Below are positions 52,976 through 63,949 of a DNA stretch of 64,000 nt, in pieces (the stretch's first letter is position 1; the number at the start of each line of letters is the position of its first letter). Location: NCBI GenBank assembly GCA_017829075.1, contig JAGAJA010000048.1, positions 12,054 to 76,053 of the forward strand, read 5' to 3'. This DNA comes from Oscillospiraceae bacterium. GTDB lineage: Bacteria; Bacillota_A; Clostridia; Oscillospirales; Ruminococcaceae. Under the pieces are notes generated by a model, which saw only the letters and a list, made by a program, of their open reading frames with translations, ran no database searches and was not told the DNA's origin. The position numbers and the translations under genes were made by a program.

Positions 52976-53770
52976 ATGAGCAGTAAAAAACAGAATTCAA
53001 ACAATCTCCCCCTTATCGCAACTATCATTGTGGCGCTTGTCGCGATCGCGCTTGCCGTCACTGCAATAATCATGCTTAACAAACCGCAGGAGCAGGCACA
53101 GACCGGAAGCGATAACTCAAGCTCCGGCGCGGTGGTTGACACATCTTATCTTACTCCGGAGTACCGGGAGGAATGCGAGTACGCGGCGCACGATCTTCTT
53201 GACGACAGCCACGAGATACTCCGACTTTTCGTTACCGAGGGACTTTTCCACGAGGACGAGCCTTACGGCAACCTGCCGGAGGACGGATATTACACCGTAA
53301 ACAGCACTGATTACACCTCCCTTGAGCAGATAGAGGAGCTGGTGCATTCTGTATACGCTGACGACGCTGCGGAGCAGATACTGAAGAACTCCGACGGCAA
53401 GGGGCTTGTGGTATACGCTAACCGCGAGCAGCTTGTACGGGTTGAGACTCCGGAGCCGGCAGAGGGAACCGAGGAGCAGTCAGAGGAGCAGACAAGCGAG
53501 GACACCGGTACGAAGTACGAAAAGGTGTATAAGCTCGGAATAAGCTCTGATTTCACGCCGGACAAATCAAAGAGCTGGTCAAGCTGCGCTATCACGATCG
53601 ACTACCTTGAAGAGGGAAGATGCGGTCTGACGGTATATCTTGACGGCGTTGACTCCAGCAATGGAATAACCGACGAAAACCGCGGCTCCGTGCTGGAGAT
53701 GACCATGATAAAGCTGGACGAGGGCTGGCGGCTTGCCGAGTTCGTGACAAGAACCTCCGCTGCGCAATGA
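52976..53770 (+). CDS. Single-span membrane protein of the atp-linked operon, 264 aa
   Basis: I do not recognise a family. Residues ~10-35 are a membrane anchor (LPLIATIIVALVAIALAVT). The rest would be extracytoplasmic, acidic, with a Glu/Thr-rich linker (~155-175) between two globular segments (YLTPEYREECEYAAHDLL... and KYEKVYKLGISSDF...). The layout is loosely like IseA-type peptidase-inhibitor or lipoprotein-like domains, but no motif proves it. Its end overlaps the AtpZ-like start by ATGA, so it is co-transcribed with the ATP synthase genes. GAAAGGCAG precedes the ATG. Confidence 0.65.
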   Translation: MSSKKQNSNNLPLIATIIVALVAIALAVTAIIMLNKPQEQAQTGSDNSSSGAVVDTSYLTPEYREECEYAAHDLLDDSHEILRLFVTEGLFHEDEPYGNLPEDGYYTVNSTDYTSLEQIEELVHSVYADDAAEQILKNSDGKGLVVYANREQLVRVETPEPAEGTEEQSEEQTSEDTGTKYEKVYKLGISSDFTPDKSKSWSSCAITIDYLEEGRCGLTVYLDGVDSSNGITDENRGSVLEMTMIKLDEGWRLAEFVTRTSAAQ

Positions 53771-54069
53771 GCGGAAAGAAAAGCCCGTTCGCCGCATATG
53801 CAGTAGCAAGTCAGCTTGCGTTCGTGATATTGGCGCCGCTGCTGCTGTTTATTGTGGGAGGGCACTATGTCTGCGAGTATTACGACCTGCCCGACTGGGT
53901 AATGGTCGTCTGCATACTGCTGGGTATACTGTTCATGGTGAGCGGGGCAATCTCCCACATCATGAAGCTTATACGGATCTACGGCAGGGACGATAAAACC
54001 AAGTACCGCCGCTACAACAGCGACCCGCGGGACAATGATTATGATGATGATTACAACAGGCGCAAGTGA
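53767..54069 (+). CDS. AtpZ/AtpI-like membrane protein
   Basis: The protein has 100 residues with two membrane spans (FAAYAVASQLAFVILAPLLLF-like ~9-30, and VMVVCILLGILFMVSGAI ~45-62). An Asp/Arg/Tyr-rich tail follows. Two-helix proteins of this kind at the head of atp operons belong to the AtpZ (F0F1-ATPase assembly/Mg or Ca transport) group. It overlaps the previous gene by four bases. Confidence 0.75.
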   Translation: MSGKKSPFAAYAVASQLAFVILAPLLLFIVGGHYVCEYYDLPDWVMVVCILLGILFMVSGAISHIMKLIRIYGRDDKTKYRRYNSDPRDNDYDDDYNRRK

Positions 54070-54078
54070 GGTAAGCTT

Positions 54079-54495
54079 ATGGCATCACGAAAAAGCAATA
54101 TAACCGCCGAGGAAATGCGCAGTATGCTTCCGTGGTTTCTGGCGGTGAACGCAGTATACTTTGCGCTGCTGCTTGTGCTTTTTTTCGCGTCCGGACTGGA
54201 CTATACGCTGCTTCTGGGCGGCGTTTGGGGCAATCTTATCAGTGTAGGGAACTTCTGGCTGCTCGGAAGATCGGCTGAAAAAGCCGTTCAGCGCAGAAAC
54301 GCCAAATCCGCCCGGACTTATATGAACACCGTGTATTGCATGAGATATCTGGGGATATTCCTTTCCATGACGATCGCGGCTGTGGCACCGTTTTTAAATC
54401 TTGTTTCAGCGGCTGTTCCGCTGTTTTTCCCGAAAATCATTATCACACTGAAAAACCTCTGGGAAACACGAGCTTCGCGTAACAAGGATTATTAA
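54079..54495 (+). CDS. atpI: ATP synthase subunit I (AtpI)-like protein
   Basis: The protein has 138 residues and four predicted spans: ~17-38, ~42-62 (TLLLGGVWGNLISVGNFWLLG), ~80-100 and ~102-122. This is the AtpI arrangement. AtpI helps assemble the c ring. Neighbours atpB and atpE follow in the usual order. Confidence 0.8.
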   Translation: MASRKSNITAEEMRSMLPWFLAVNAVYFALLLVLFFASGLDYTLLLGGVWGNLISVGNFWLLGRSAEKAVQRRNAKSARTYMNTVYCMRYLGIFLSMTIAAVAPFLNLVSAAVPLFFPKIIITLKNLWETRASRNKDY

Positions 54496-54571
54496 GGCAG
54501 TGACGCTTCGGCGGATTGCTTTATATCCCCGCAGTGCGGGAAAAATATTGGTAAAGGAGGACTGATACAAA

Positions 54572-55285
54572 ATGCCAGCAGCTTTGCTTATGGCATCAGA
54601 AGCCGGCTATACGGTCAATGGACCGCTTGTCGTCGCCAGCTTCGATTTGTTCGGAATAACATGGAATCTCACTGAATCAGTTATTGTACAGTGGATCGTC
54701 ATGCTAATCCTGCTTGTGGTCATGATTATTCTTACCCACAAAATGGAGGTAATTCCGAAAACAAAGCGTCAGGCGATGGCAGAGTGGATCGTGATATTGG
54801 TTCAGGGCATGGTTGACACGACAATGGGAGAGAAGTACAAGAAGTACACCACCTATATCGGTGCGCTGCTTTGTTTTATCCTGATCAACAACCTAATGAG
54901 CCTGCTCGGACTCCGAAATCCGACCGCGGACATCTCGGTAACAGGAGCAATGGCGATAATCACCTTTGTTATGACCCAGTACAACCGCGCAAAGACCGGC
55001 AAGGTAAAGGGCTATTTCCATGCGTTCATTGAGCCTATGCCGTTCATGCTGCCGTTCAACATCATCGGTGAGATAGCGAACCCGGTATCGCAGGCGCTCC
55101 GTCTTTTCGGAAACATGGTCGCAGGTATGGTTATCGGCGGTCTGATCTATTTCGCGCTGGGTAATTTCGCGATCCTGATCCCGGCAGTCGCTTCGCTGTA
55201 CTTTGACATTTTCTCGGCTGTCATTCAGGCGTATATCTTTACGACGCTGACTATGGCATATATCTCCGGCGCGGAGTGTGAATAA
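54572..55285 (+). CDS. atpB: ATP synthase F0 subunit a
   Basis: The protein has 237 residues with five to six membrane helices. The essential Arg lies in NPVSQALRLFGNMVAG (~172-187). Also typical are EWIVILVQGMVDTTMG and ILINNLMSLLGLRNPTADI. It forms the stator half-channels facing the c ring. AAAGGAGG precedes the ATG. Confidence 0.95.
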   Translation: MPAALLMASEAGYTVNGPLVVASFDLFGITWNLTESVIVQWIVMLILLVVMIILTHKMEVIPKTKRQAMAEWIVILVQGMVDTTMGEKYKKYTTYIGALLCFILINNLMSLLGLRNPTADISVTGAMAIITFVMTQYNRAKTGKVKGYFHAFIEPMPFMLPFNIIGEIANPVSQALRLFGNMVAGMVIGGLIYFALGNFAILIPAVASLYFDIFSAVIQAYIFTTLTMAYISGAECE

Positions 55286-55361
55286 CGCGCCAGACAGACG
55301 GGGAACAGAATCCCCGGATTTTCCGCAACTATAATCCCTGTTCGGGAATAGTATTCAATAA

Positions 55362-55679
<318 letters not shown>

Positions 55680-55717
55680 GACGACGCTTACTGCATAAAG
55701 GGAGGAGTTGAACAAGA

Positions 55718-56251
55718 ATGCTGACACTTATAAGTGAAAGCGCAGCACAGACTAATCTGGCGCTGGTTACGATTGATCCCGGAACGATTGTGTTCACTCT
55801 GATAAACACCGTCATTATTGTAATTCTTTTCAGGATCTTCCTGTTCAAGCCGGTATGCAACATTCTTGAAAAGCGCAAGGAAATGGCAGCGGCGGAGATC
55901 GCCGAGGCTCAGCGCGCAAAGGAATCCGCTGCAAAGACCGAGCAGGAATACCTCGAAAGACTCGCGACAGCTAAGGAGGAAGCCGCTGAGATCATGAAGC
56001 AGGCGACCATCAGAGCGCAGAAGCGCGAGGAGGAGATCGTGAACGAGGCTAATCAGAAAGCTGCGGAGATAAAAGCCAAAGCTGAAGAAAGCATCGAACG
56101 TGACAAGCAGCGCGCATTGAACGAGATAAAGGACGAAATATCCGATATCGTTATCATGGCAGCGTCAAAGGTCGTTGAAAAGGAAATTTCCGCAAAGGAC
56201 AACGAGGCAATTATTTCTGGCTTCCTCGACAGTGTAGGAACGGCAGAGTGA
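55718..56251 (+). CDS. atpF: ATP synthase F0 subunit b
   Basis: The protein has 177 residues. There is one N-terminal span (~22-45, TIVFTLINTVIIVILFRIFLF), then a long Ala/Glu/Lys coiled coil (~55-150) that forms the peripheral stalk. GGGAGGAG precedes the ATG. Confidence 0.95.
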   Translation: MLTLISESAAQTNLALVTIDPGTIVFTLINTVIIVILFRIFLFKPVCNILEKRKEMAAAEIAEAQRAKESAAKTEQEYLERLATAKEEAAEIMKQATIRAQKREEEIVNEANQKAAEIKAKAEESIERDKQRALNEIKDEISDIVIMAASKVVEKEISAKDNEAIISGFLDSVGTAE

Positions 56252-56275
56252 TCGCGTCAGAGAAAGGAATTTTTT

Positions 56276-56827
56276 ATGAACGACAAGGCTGAAAAGGTAT
56301 ACGCCGAGGCGTTTTTCGAGCTGTGTCTGGAGGAAGCTCCCGACAGGCTTGGGGACATTCTCGGAGAGCTTGGCGCGCTTGACGGTATTTTCACTGAGAA
56401 CGGAGATTTTGTCAAGCTGCTGGGAACGCCGACTGTGCCGGTCGATGAAAAGCTGGGCATGATGAAAGAGATCATCGCCGACGGCAATATTTCAGAACTG
56501 ACCGGAAATCTTCTGTGCGTCCTGACGGAGCGCGGAAGAATGGGCTGTTTCTGCGGCATTGTGAAGCAGTTCCGCGATCTATACAACGAGCATTTCAAAA
56601 TAGCTGAGATCACCGTCACCTCAAGCTCACCGCTGTCGGAGCAGATGCGTGACAAAATTACGGCGAAGATGTCCGAGGTCACCGGAAAAACCGTTTCCAT
56701 CAAGGAAAAGGTTGACCCGGAAATCATCGGCGGAATTGTCATCGACTACGGCAGCACACGCTACGACGGCAGCATACGCGCAAGGCTGAGCGGACTTAAG
56801 AAAGAGCTTGGCGGCGTGATCGTGTAA
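56276..56827 (+). CDS. atpH: ATP synthase F1 subunit delta
   Basis: The protein has 183 residues: an N-terminal helical bundle (AEKVYAEAFFELCLEE, LLGTPTVPVDEKLGMMKEI) and the C-terminal signature IVIDYGSTRYDGSIRARL. It links F1 to the b stalk. AAAGGAA precedes the ATG. Confidence 0.93.
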   Translation: MNDKAEKVYAEAFFELCLEEAPDRLGDILGELGALDGIFTENGDFVKLLGTPTVPVDEKLGMMKEIIADGNISELTGNLLCVLTERGRMGCFCGIVKQFRDLYNEHFKIAEITVTSSSPLSEQMRDKITAKMSEVTGKTVSIKEKVDPEIIGGIVIDYGSTRYDGSIRARLSGLKKELGGVIV

Positions 56828-56868
56828 CAGCCAGACAGCAAAACTATTAACAGAAAGGGATGTATTTA

Positions 56869-58377
56869 ATGGATTTACGCCCCGATGAAATAACGGGTCT
56901 TATCAAGTCCCGGATAAAGAATTACAACTCCAAGATCCAGCTCGGCGACGTGGGTACTGTTGTTACAGTAGGCGACGGTATCGTGCGCATTCACGGTCTT
57001 GAAAAGTGCATGCTCAACGAGCTTCTCGAATTCGAGAACGGCGTTCAGTGCATGGCGATGAACCTTGAGCAGGATTTTGTAGGCGCGGTAATGCTCGGCT
57101 CTGACGAGGACATCAAGGAAGGCTCTTCCGTCAAGAGAACTGGCAGCATCGTGTCCGTTCCTGTCGGCGAGGAGCTGCTGGGACGTGTTGTAAACTCTCT
57201 GGGACAGCCGATCGACGGCAAGGGCGCTATTCTCGCAAAGGAAACCCGCCCGATCGAAAAGATCGCCTCCGGTATCATCACCAGAAAGCCGGTTTCCGTG
57301 CCTCTTCAGACCGGAATAAAGGCTATCGACAGCATGATCCCGATAGGCAGAGGTCAGCGTGAGCTTATCATCGGCGACCGCCAGACCGGTAAAACAGCAA
57401 TTGCAATCGACACCATACTCAACCAGAAGGGCAAGGACGTTATCTGTATCTATGTTGCGATAGGTCAGAAGAACTCCACCGTTGCCGGAGTTGTTGAGCA
57501 GCTTCGCGCAGGCGGCGCGCTGGATTACTCCATCGTGGTTTCCGCTACCGCTTCGGAGCTTGCTCCGCTTCAGTATATCGCGCCTTATTCCGGCTGTACA
57601 ATGGGCGAATACTTCATGGAAAAGGGCAAGGACGTTCTCGTGGTTTACGACGACCTGTCAAAGCACGCAGTAGCTTATAGAACGCTTTCTCTGCTGCTTA
57701 AAAGACCGCCAGGACGTGAGGCTTACCCCGGCGACGTATTCTATCTTCATTCAAGACTGCTGGAGCGCGCGGCGCGTCTTAACGAGGACTACGGCGGAGG
57801 CTCTCTTACCGCTCTGCCGATCATCGAAACACAGGCAGGCGACGTATCCGCTTATATTCCGACCAACGTAATTTCTATCACCGACGGTCAGATCTATCTT
57901 GAGTCCGAGCTGTTCAACGCCGGCGTTCGTCCGGCTGTAAACCCCGGTATCTCGGTATCCCGTGTAGGCGGTAACGCTCAGATCAAGGCGATGAAGAAGG
58001 TAGCCGGTACGCTGAAGCTGGATTACTCTCAGTACAGAGAGCTTCAGAGCTTCGCACAGTTCGGCTCCGACCTTGATAAGGATACAAAGGATCGTCTGGC
58101 AAAGGGCGAGCGCATTGTGGAAGTTCTCAAGCAGGATCAGAATTCGCCGCTGGAAGTCGAGGAGCAGGTAGTTATCATCTACGCGGTAATCAACAACTTC
58201 CTTGCCGAGATCCCGGTTGAGAAAGTAAAGGATTATCAGGCTGCGCTTCTGGATCACATCAAGGAAACCTATCCGGATATCCTCAGCAGCATAAAGAACG
58301 AAAAGGTGATAAAGCCGGAGATCGAGGAGCAGCTTAAGACTGTTCTGGCTGATTTCGCAAAGAGCTTTGTCGGCTGA
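56869..58377 (+). CDS. atpA: ATP synthase F1 subunit alpha
   Basis: The protein has 502 residues. P-loop [14 protein letters not shown] (~169-182), [13 protein letters not shown] and [14 protein letters not shown]. The start is ATG 56869, since AAAGGG is directly against the other ATG (56860) but nine bases from this one. It is the regulatory, non-catalytic nucleotide-binding subunit. Confidence 0.96.
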   Translation: MDLRPDEITGLIKSRIKNYNSKIQLGDVGTVVTVGDGIVRIHGLEKCMLNELLEFENGVQCMAMNLEQDFVGAVMLGSDEDIKEGSSVKRTGSIVSVPVGEELLGRVVNSLGQPIDGKGAILAKETRPIEKIASGIITRKPVSVPLQTGIKAIDSMIPIGRGQRELIIGDRQTGKTAIAIDTILNQKGKDVICIYVAIGQKNSTVAGVVEQLRAGGALDYSIVVSATASELAPLQYIAPYSGCTMGEYFMEKGKDVLVVYDDLSKHAVAYRTLSLLLKRPPGREAYPGDVFYLHSRLLERAARLNEDYGGGSLTALPIIETQAGDVSAYIPTNVISITDGQIYLESELFNAGVRPAVNPGISVSRVGGNAQIKAMKKVAGTLKLDYSQYRELQSFAQFGSDLDKDTKDRLAKGERIVEVLKQDQNSPLEVEEQVVIIYAVINNFLAEIPVEKVKDYQAALLDHIKETYPDILSSIKNEKVIKPEIEEQLKTVLADFAKSFVG

Positions 58378-58418
58378 TAGGCTGCGTGAGTTATGAGAGT
58401 TATGAAAGGAGCAGATTT

Positions 58419-58547
58419 ATGAAGCAGGCTGCTTTTGTACTTGGAATCATTTCCACAACACTGTCCGTTATTTCGCTTCTCGGCGTGGCATGGCTGTACA
58501 TCGAGAAGAAGGTAAAGTATATCACTACGGACGACAACGTTCAGTGA
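58419..58547 (+). CDS. 42-aa single-span membrane protein inside the atp operon
   Basis: ATG 58419 to TGA 58547, preceded by AAAGGAGC at 8 bases. The protein is one hydrophobic helix (FVLGIISTTLSVISLLGVAWL), then a positively charged turn (YIEKKVKYI) and an acidic tail. It sits between atpA and atpG, where no subunit gene is usual. The strong ribosome binding site and a complete frame in an otherwise tightly packed operon argue that it is translated. It might be an ATP synthase accessory or small regulatory subunit, but nothing proves it. Confidence 0.65.
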   Translation: MKQAAFVLGIISTTLSVISLLGVAWLYIEKKVKYITTDDNVQ

Positions 58548-58628
58548 ACAAATCTAACACGCTGCGGCGGATAACCTCTGCCGCCGGCGGAAACTATTTC
58601 CGGGGGTGATATTATAGCAGCAGGAAAC

Positions 58629-59465
58629 ATGAAGGACATCAAGCGGCGCATCAAGTCCGTAGGCTCTACCCGTCAGATAACAAAGGCGATGGAGCTGGTG
58701 TCCTCAAGTAAGCTCCGCAAGGCAAAACAGCGGGCGGAGCTGGCTCGTCCCTACTTCAACGAGCTGTATAAGTCCATGTGCGAAATTGCCTCGGCGAACA
58801 CCGATTTCTCCACCGTTTTCACGGAGAAGCGCGAAATAAAGCACCGTTTGTTTATCGTCATCGCAGGCGACAGAGGTCTCGCCGGCGGATATAACTCAAA
58901 TGTGCTGAAGCTTGCGGCTGCCGCCCATGCAGATGACGCGGAGAAGCCGAAGATCATCGCGGTCGGAAAGAAAGCGATTGAATATTTCTCCAAGCGCGGC
59001 TATGACATTGTTGGAAGCTATTTTAACATAGCTGAAAGCATCAAGCCGGCTCAGGCGCAGGATATTGCGGACACCGCAGTTGAGATGTTCCGGCGGGGAG
59101 AGGTGGACGATGTGCAGATATTCTACACACTGTTCGTATCCCAGCTTACTCAGGAGCCGCAGCAGATGGCTGTGCTCCCGATGAAGACCCAGAAGCTGGA
59201 CAATTACGGCGTTATGGATTACGACCCCTCTCCGGAGGCGGTGTTCAACCGTATCGTGCCGAAGTTCACGGCAAGCCTTGTGCAGTGCGCCGTGGTAGAG
59301 TCATACGCTTCCGAGCAGGGCGCGCGGAGGACTGCTATGGAGTCCGCCACCGACAACGCCGACGCAATGACCGAGAACCTGTCGCTGCTTTACAACAGAG
59401 CGCGTCAGGCAAGCATCACGCAGGAGATCACCGAGATCGTGTCCGGCGCGAACGCACTGGATTAA
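58629..59465 (+). CDS. atpG: ATP synthase F1 subunit gamma
   Basis: The protein has 278 residues. N-terminal MKDIKRRIKSVGSTRQITKAM and the C-terminal NADAMTENLSLLYNRARQ, ITQEITEIVSGANAL form the central rotor coiled coil. The ATG at 58629 has only AGGA three bases away. GGGGG at 58602-58606 is better placed for an ATA at 58614, which would add IAAGN-like residues (x-A-A-G-N) often seen at this end of AtpG, so a rare start codon is possible. Confidence 0.93.
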   Translation: MKDIKRRIKSVGSTRQITKAMELVSSSKLRKAKQRAELARPYFNELYKSMCEIASANTDFSTVFTEKREIKHRLFIVIAGDRGLAGGYNSNVLKLAAAAHADDAEKPKIIAVGKKAIEYFSKRGYDIVGSYFNIAESIKPAQAQDIADTAVEMFRRGEVDDVQIFYTLFVSQLTQEPQQMAVLPMKTQKLDNYGVMDYDPSPEAVFNRIVPKFTASLVQCAVVESYASEQGARRTAMESATDNADAMTENLSLLYNRARQASITQEITEIVSGANALD

Positions 59466-59474
59466 TATGGGTAG

Positions 59475-60953
<1,479 letters not shown>

Positions 60954-61006
60954 TAATATAAGAACTATGCGCTTATGTTATTAGCAGATGAGAGGAATTA
61001 ACACTG

Positions 61007-61411
61007 ATGACGCCGTTTAAGTTACAAATCATCACGCCCGAAAAGACCTTCTTTGACGGTGAAACGGAGCAGATAATCGTCCGCACCACCGTTGGCGACG
61101 CGGGTATCCTAAACGGACATGAGCCGTACTGCGCTGCACTGGGAATAGGTCAGATGCGCATTATGATAGACGGACAGTTCCGGCGCGCTGCGACCTCCGG
61201 CGGTATCATCAAGGTATCGAAGGAGAAAACTGTTGTCCTTGTTCAGTCCTGCGAATGGGCTGAGGATATAGACATCAACCGCGCTGAGCACGCGAAGCAG
61301 GTCGCTGAGGATCGCATGAAAGCGGCAGAAAGCGACAACGAGCTGCGCCTTGCAGAAGCGAAGCTCAAACGCGCTCTCAACCGTATTGATACGGCGGGTA
61401 TGATAAAATAA
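61007..61411 (+). CDS. atpC: ATP synthase F1 subunit epsilon
   Basis: The protein has 134 residues. The N-terminal beta sandwich (LQIITPEKTFFDGETEQIIV, GDAGILNGHEPYCAALGIG) is followed by a two-helix C-terminal domain (AEHAKQVAEDRMKAAE...). It couples and inhibits F1 rotation. It is the last gene of the operon, with a terminator after it. Confidence 0.94.
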   Translation: MTPFKLQIITPEKTFFDGETEQIIVRTTVGDAGILNGHEPYCAALGIGQMRIMIDGQFRRAATSGGIIKVSKEKTVVLVQSCEWAEDIDINRAEHAKQVAEDRMKAAESDNELRLAEAKLKRALNRIDTAGMIK

Positions 61412-61418
61412 GCTGTAT

Positions 61419-61452
61419 AAAAGCCGCTCTTTCACGGGGCGGCTTTGCGCTT
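61419..61452 (+). terminator. atp operon terminator
   Basis: AAAGCCGC (61420-61427) pairs with GCGGCTTT (61439-61446), followed by GCGCTTTT. Confidence 0.75.
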
Positions 61453-61494
61453 TTCTGAGGAGATACAGATATATTAAGCGGGAGGAGAGCGGCA

Positions 61495-62898
61495 ATGTAT
61501 TATATTCAGTCCCGGTGGAAGCTGGAGGGCAGAAAGCTTTGCTATTACGGGCTTCGCAGCGGGGAAAATATGTTCAGAAACAGCGTCCCGGTATCTAAGC
61601 GGCAGGCGGGAATTCTCTCGGCGCTTCCAAAGGAGCTGACAGAGGACGAAAGAATATGTATCGCCAGCCTTATTGGAGTGCAGGTGGTCTGTGAAAGCGA
61701 GCTGAAAAGAATACCGAAGTCGCTTTCAGAAGCCACATTCTGTAAAGGGTGCTGTGCGAATGATTACATAATTCCGGGTCTGGAGTTCGACAGTGACGGG
61801 TATTGCCCGTTCTGTCAGACCGCGGAGGAAACCAAAAACCTCAGAAGCGTTCTGCCTGTCATTGAGGATATACCGCACTCAAAAAAATCCCGGTTTGACG
61901 CGGCGCTGTTTTACACCGGCGGCAAGGATTCCACCTTTCTGCTTTACTACCTGTCCAAAGTCAAGGGGCTGCGCGTGCTTGCGCTGACTTGGGAAATCCC
62001 CTTTATGTCGGAGTCGGCGAGGGCAAGTATCGAGAATGCGAAGAAGAAATTCGACAATGTTGAGTTCATTTCGCATACTGTAAATAAAAACGATCTGACG
62101 AGATTTTACACAGAATTGTATTCGCTGAGCGAAAACACCTGCGCCTGTCCTTCCCTTGCGTATCTGCTGTTTTATCCCACACTTGTGGAAAACCGGGTGC
62201 CGTATTTCCTAGCCGGAAATGAGCCGGCGCAAATGCTGGGACTTTACTATAACCATATCGCGCCGAAGATAGCATATTCCTTTGCGGAAAACAAGTTCCT
62301 TACTTTTCTGTTCAACGCTGGGAGAATATTGACTCTGCACCCGCCGCTGAAGCAGGGGCAGTTTCAGACGCTCATAACCATGAAGCAGCTTGCGTATGGG
62401 GATAATCCGTTTAAGAAACTCAGCGGTTATTCCAATGAGCTGGTGTCCAATGTAGTCCGGGCGATAAAGTCAGTCCCGGAGCTGCTGCCTCCTGTAAAAA
62501 GGAGTATACGGCGGTCGTCGTGGTCGGGCAATATTCCGGCATTTGTGCATCTGGATTTCGACCGGATACTCGGCGAAAGCTACGACTGGAATAAGACGCG
62601 GGATATACTGATAAAGGAATGCGGCTGGATACCGCCGGACGATGACAAAAAAGCGCTGCATACCAGCTGCAAGCTTGAGAGGTGCAAGGATTGCTCACAG
62701 TTCATGCGGTTCTATCAGTGCAGGAGCAGATTAATTCCGTTCAGCGCTATTGAGATCTCCCTTGCGAGCCGAAGCTGCGGCAGATCCAGAGAAGAGATCA
62801 TGTACGAAATGGAGAATTTGCTGGGCTTTTCTCTTGAGGAACTTCCGGAGTATTCGCTTATGCGGGAATACATAGCTGAAACAGGAGAAAAACCATGA
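61495..62898 (+). CDS. PP-loop ATPase with Cys-rich ends
   Basis: The protein has 467 residues. Residues ~80-105 hold CKGCC...CPFC, zinc-ribbon-like. The PP-loop lies at ~140 (LFYTGGKDSTFLLYYL), followed by LALTWEIPFMS, as in the adenine nucleotide alpha-hydrolase superfamily that activates substrates by adenylation. The C-terminus has CKLERCKDCSQFMRFYQC, a possible metal or Fe-S site. It resembles thiolation or amidotransfer enzymes, but no known subfamily fits clearly. It overlaps the EFR1-type gene by ATGA, so an electron-requiring step is plausible (inference). GGGAGGAG precedes the ATG. Confidence 0.7.
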   Translation: MYYIQSRWKLEGRKLCYYGLRSGENMFRNSVPVSKRQAGILSALPKELTEDERICIASLIGVQVVCESELKRIPKSLSEATFCKGCCANDYIIPGLEFDSDGYCPFCQTAEETKNLRSVLPVIEDIPHSKKSRFDAALFYTGGKDSTFLLYYLSKVKGLRVLALTWEIPFMSESARASIENAKKKFDNVEFISHTVNKNDLTRFYTELYSLSENTCACPSLAYLLFYPTLVENRVPYFLAGNEPAQMLGLYYNHIAPKIAYSFAENKFLTFLFNAGRILTLHPPLKQGQFQTLITMKQLAYGDNPFKKLSGYSNELVSNVVRAIKSVPELLPPVKRSIRRSSWSGNIPAFVHLDFDRILGESYDWNKTRDILIKECGWIPPDDDKKALHTSCKLERCKDCSQFMRFYQCRSRLIPFSAIEISLASRSCGRSREEIMYEMENLLGFSLEELPEYSLMREYIAETGEKP

Positions 62899-63617
62899 CC
62901 TGCGTGTACTGCTTTTCGGGGAGCGGCAGGAGCCGCGCTGCTGCGGAATATTTCGCCGGGGAATTGAATGTCGGGGTTTCCGATATCGGGAAGCTAACAC
63001 CGGGGCAGAAAGTGTGTGAAACGGCGGTGGTGGTATTCCCGGTTTATTGCCAGAACATTCCGGATCCGGTAAGGCGGTTCCTGAAAGAGCTTAGGGCGAA
63101 GTATGTCGTGCTTGTTGCGACCTACGGTAGAATATCCTATGGAAATGTGCTGTGGGAGGGAAAAAAACTGGTATGCGGAGAGGTAATCGCCGGGGCGTAT
63201 ATTCCGATGGGGCATTCAATGCTCCGGGAAGAGCGAGAGCCTGAAACCGCGCCGTTTTCAGTCATTCTTGACAGGATAAGAAGCCCCCGTGCCGCTGTTA
63301 TTCCCCGCGGGCGTAAGAATATTTTTGCGGATTTTTTTCCGGCATTGAGGAGCAGGCTGGGGGTAAAGATGACGCGGAGTTCCCGGTGCAGCGAATGCGG
63401 AATTTGTGAGCGGGAGTGTCCTATGGGAGCGATGAAAATATCCGTAAGAAAGACCGGGCGTAACAAGAGTGCGAGAATAAAAACGGGCGGGAATTGTATT
63501 CGCTGTCTGCGCTGCGTGTATAATTGCCCGATGTCAGCGATTGATTTCAAACTCAGTCCGGTGCTTGCAGGATATCTGTCCGGAGAGCGGGAGGATAGGC
63601 TGAAAATCTACTTGTAA
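62895..63617 (+). CDS. EFR1-type flavodoxin–ferredoxin fusion
   Basis: The protein has 240 residues. The N-terminal flavodoxin-like domain has the CFSGSGRSRAAAEYF phosphate loop, and VVVFPVYCQNIPDPVRRFL. The C-terminal part has two 4Fe-4S motifs: CSECGICERECPMGA (~173-187) and CIRCLRCVYNCPMSA (~209-223). EFR1-family proteins carry electrons in clostridia. It is translationally coupled to the PP-loop gene and is the last gene in the window. Confidence 0.88.
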   Translation: MTCVYCFSGSGRSRAAAEYFAGELNVGVSDIGKLTPGQKVCETAVVVFPVYCQNIPDPVRRFLKELRAKYVVLVATYGRISYGNVLWEGKKLVCGEVIAGAYIPMGHSMLREEREPETAPFSVILDRIRSPRAAVIPRGRKNIFADFFPALRSRLGVKMTRSSRCSECGICERECPMGAMKISVRKTGRNKSARIKTGGNCIRCLRCVYNCPMSAIDFKLSPVLAGYLSGEREDRLKIYL

Positions 63618-63654
63618 ATTGGGATTTGTCGGGCAGATTTCGGTTTGCAGCTCC

Positions 63655-63843
63655 GCGCGAAGCGCAATTGTTTTTCGCTTCCTTTTGGCACAAAAGGAAG
63701 TAGGGTGTGGGGCAAAGCCCCACCACTCGCGCGATAGCGCGCTACTCGGCGCGGAGCGCCGCTATACGCGTAAAAGGCGCTAAAGGGGAGCGGGGGAAAA
63801 CAAGAGTTTTCCCCCGGTCAATGACTGCGGAGCAGGCATTGAC
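63655..63843. repeat. Series of seven consecutive short-loop hairpins
   Basis: In order: GCGC-GAA-GCGC (63655-63665); CTTCCTTTTG-GCA-CAAAAGGAAG (63678-63700); GTGGGGC-AAA-GCCCCAC (63707-63723); GCGCG-ATAG-CGCGC (63729-63742); CGGCGC-GGA-GCGCCG (63747-63761); CGGGGGAAAAC-AAGA-GTTTTCCCCCG (63791-63816); GTCAATG-A-CTGC-GGA-GCAG-G-CATTGAC (63817-63843). All stems are perfect apart from one A/G in the last. No gene overlaps. It could be a dispersed intergenic repeat or a structured RNA. Confidence 0.7.
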
Positions 63844-63949
63844 AAACTCAAATGTAATTCACATGATAGATTTATCATATAGACAGTTGCTGTTTGGATC
63901 CATTAAGAATAATTTGTTTTCGCACGGGACTGAGGAGAAACCCTTCGGG
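63844..63949. other. Intergenic sequence between hairpin structures
   Basis: AT-rich sequence with no supported gene before the window edge. Confidence 0.4.
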
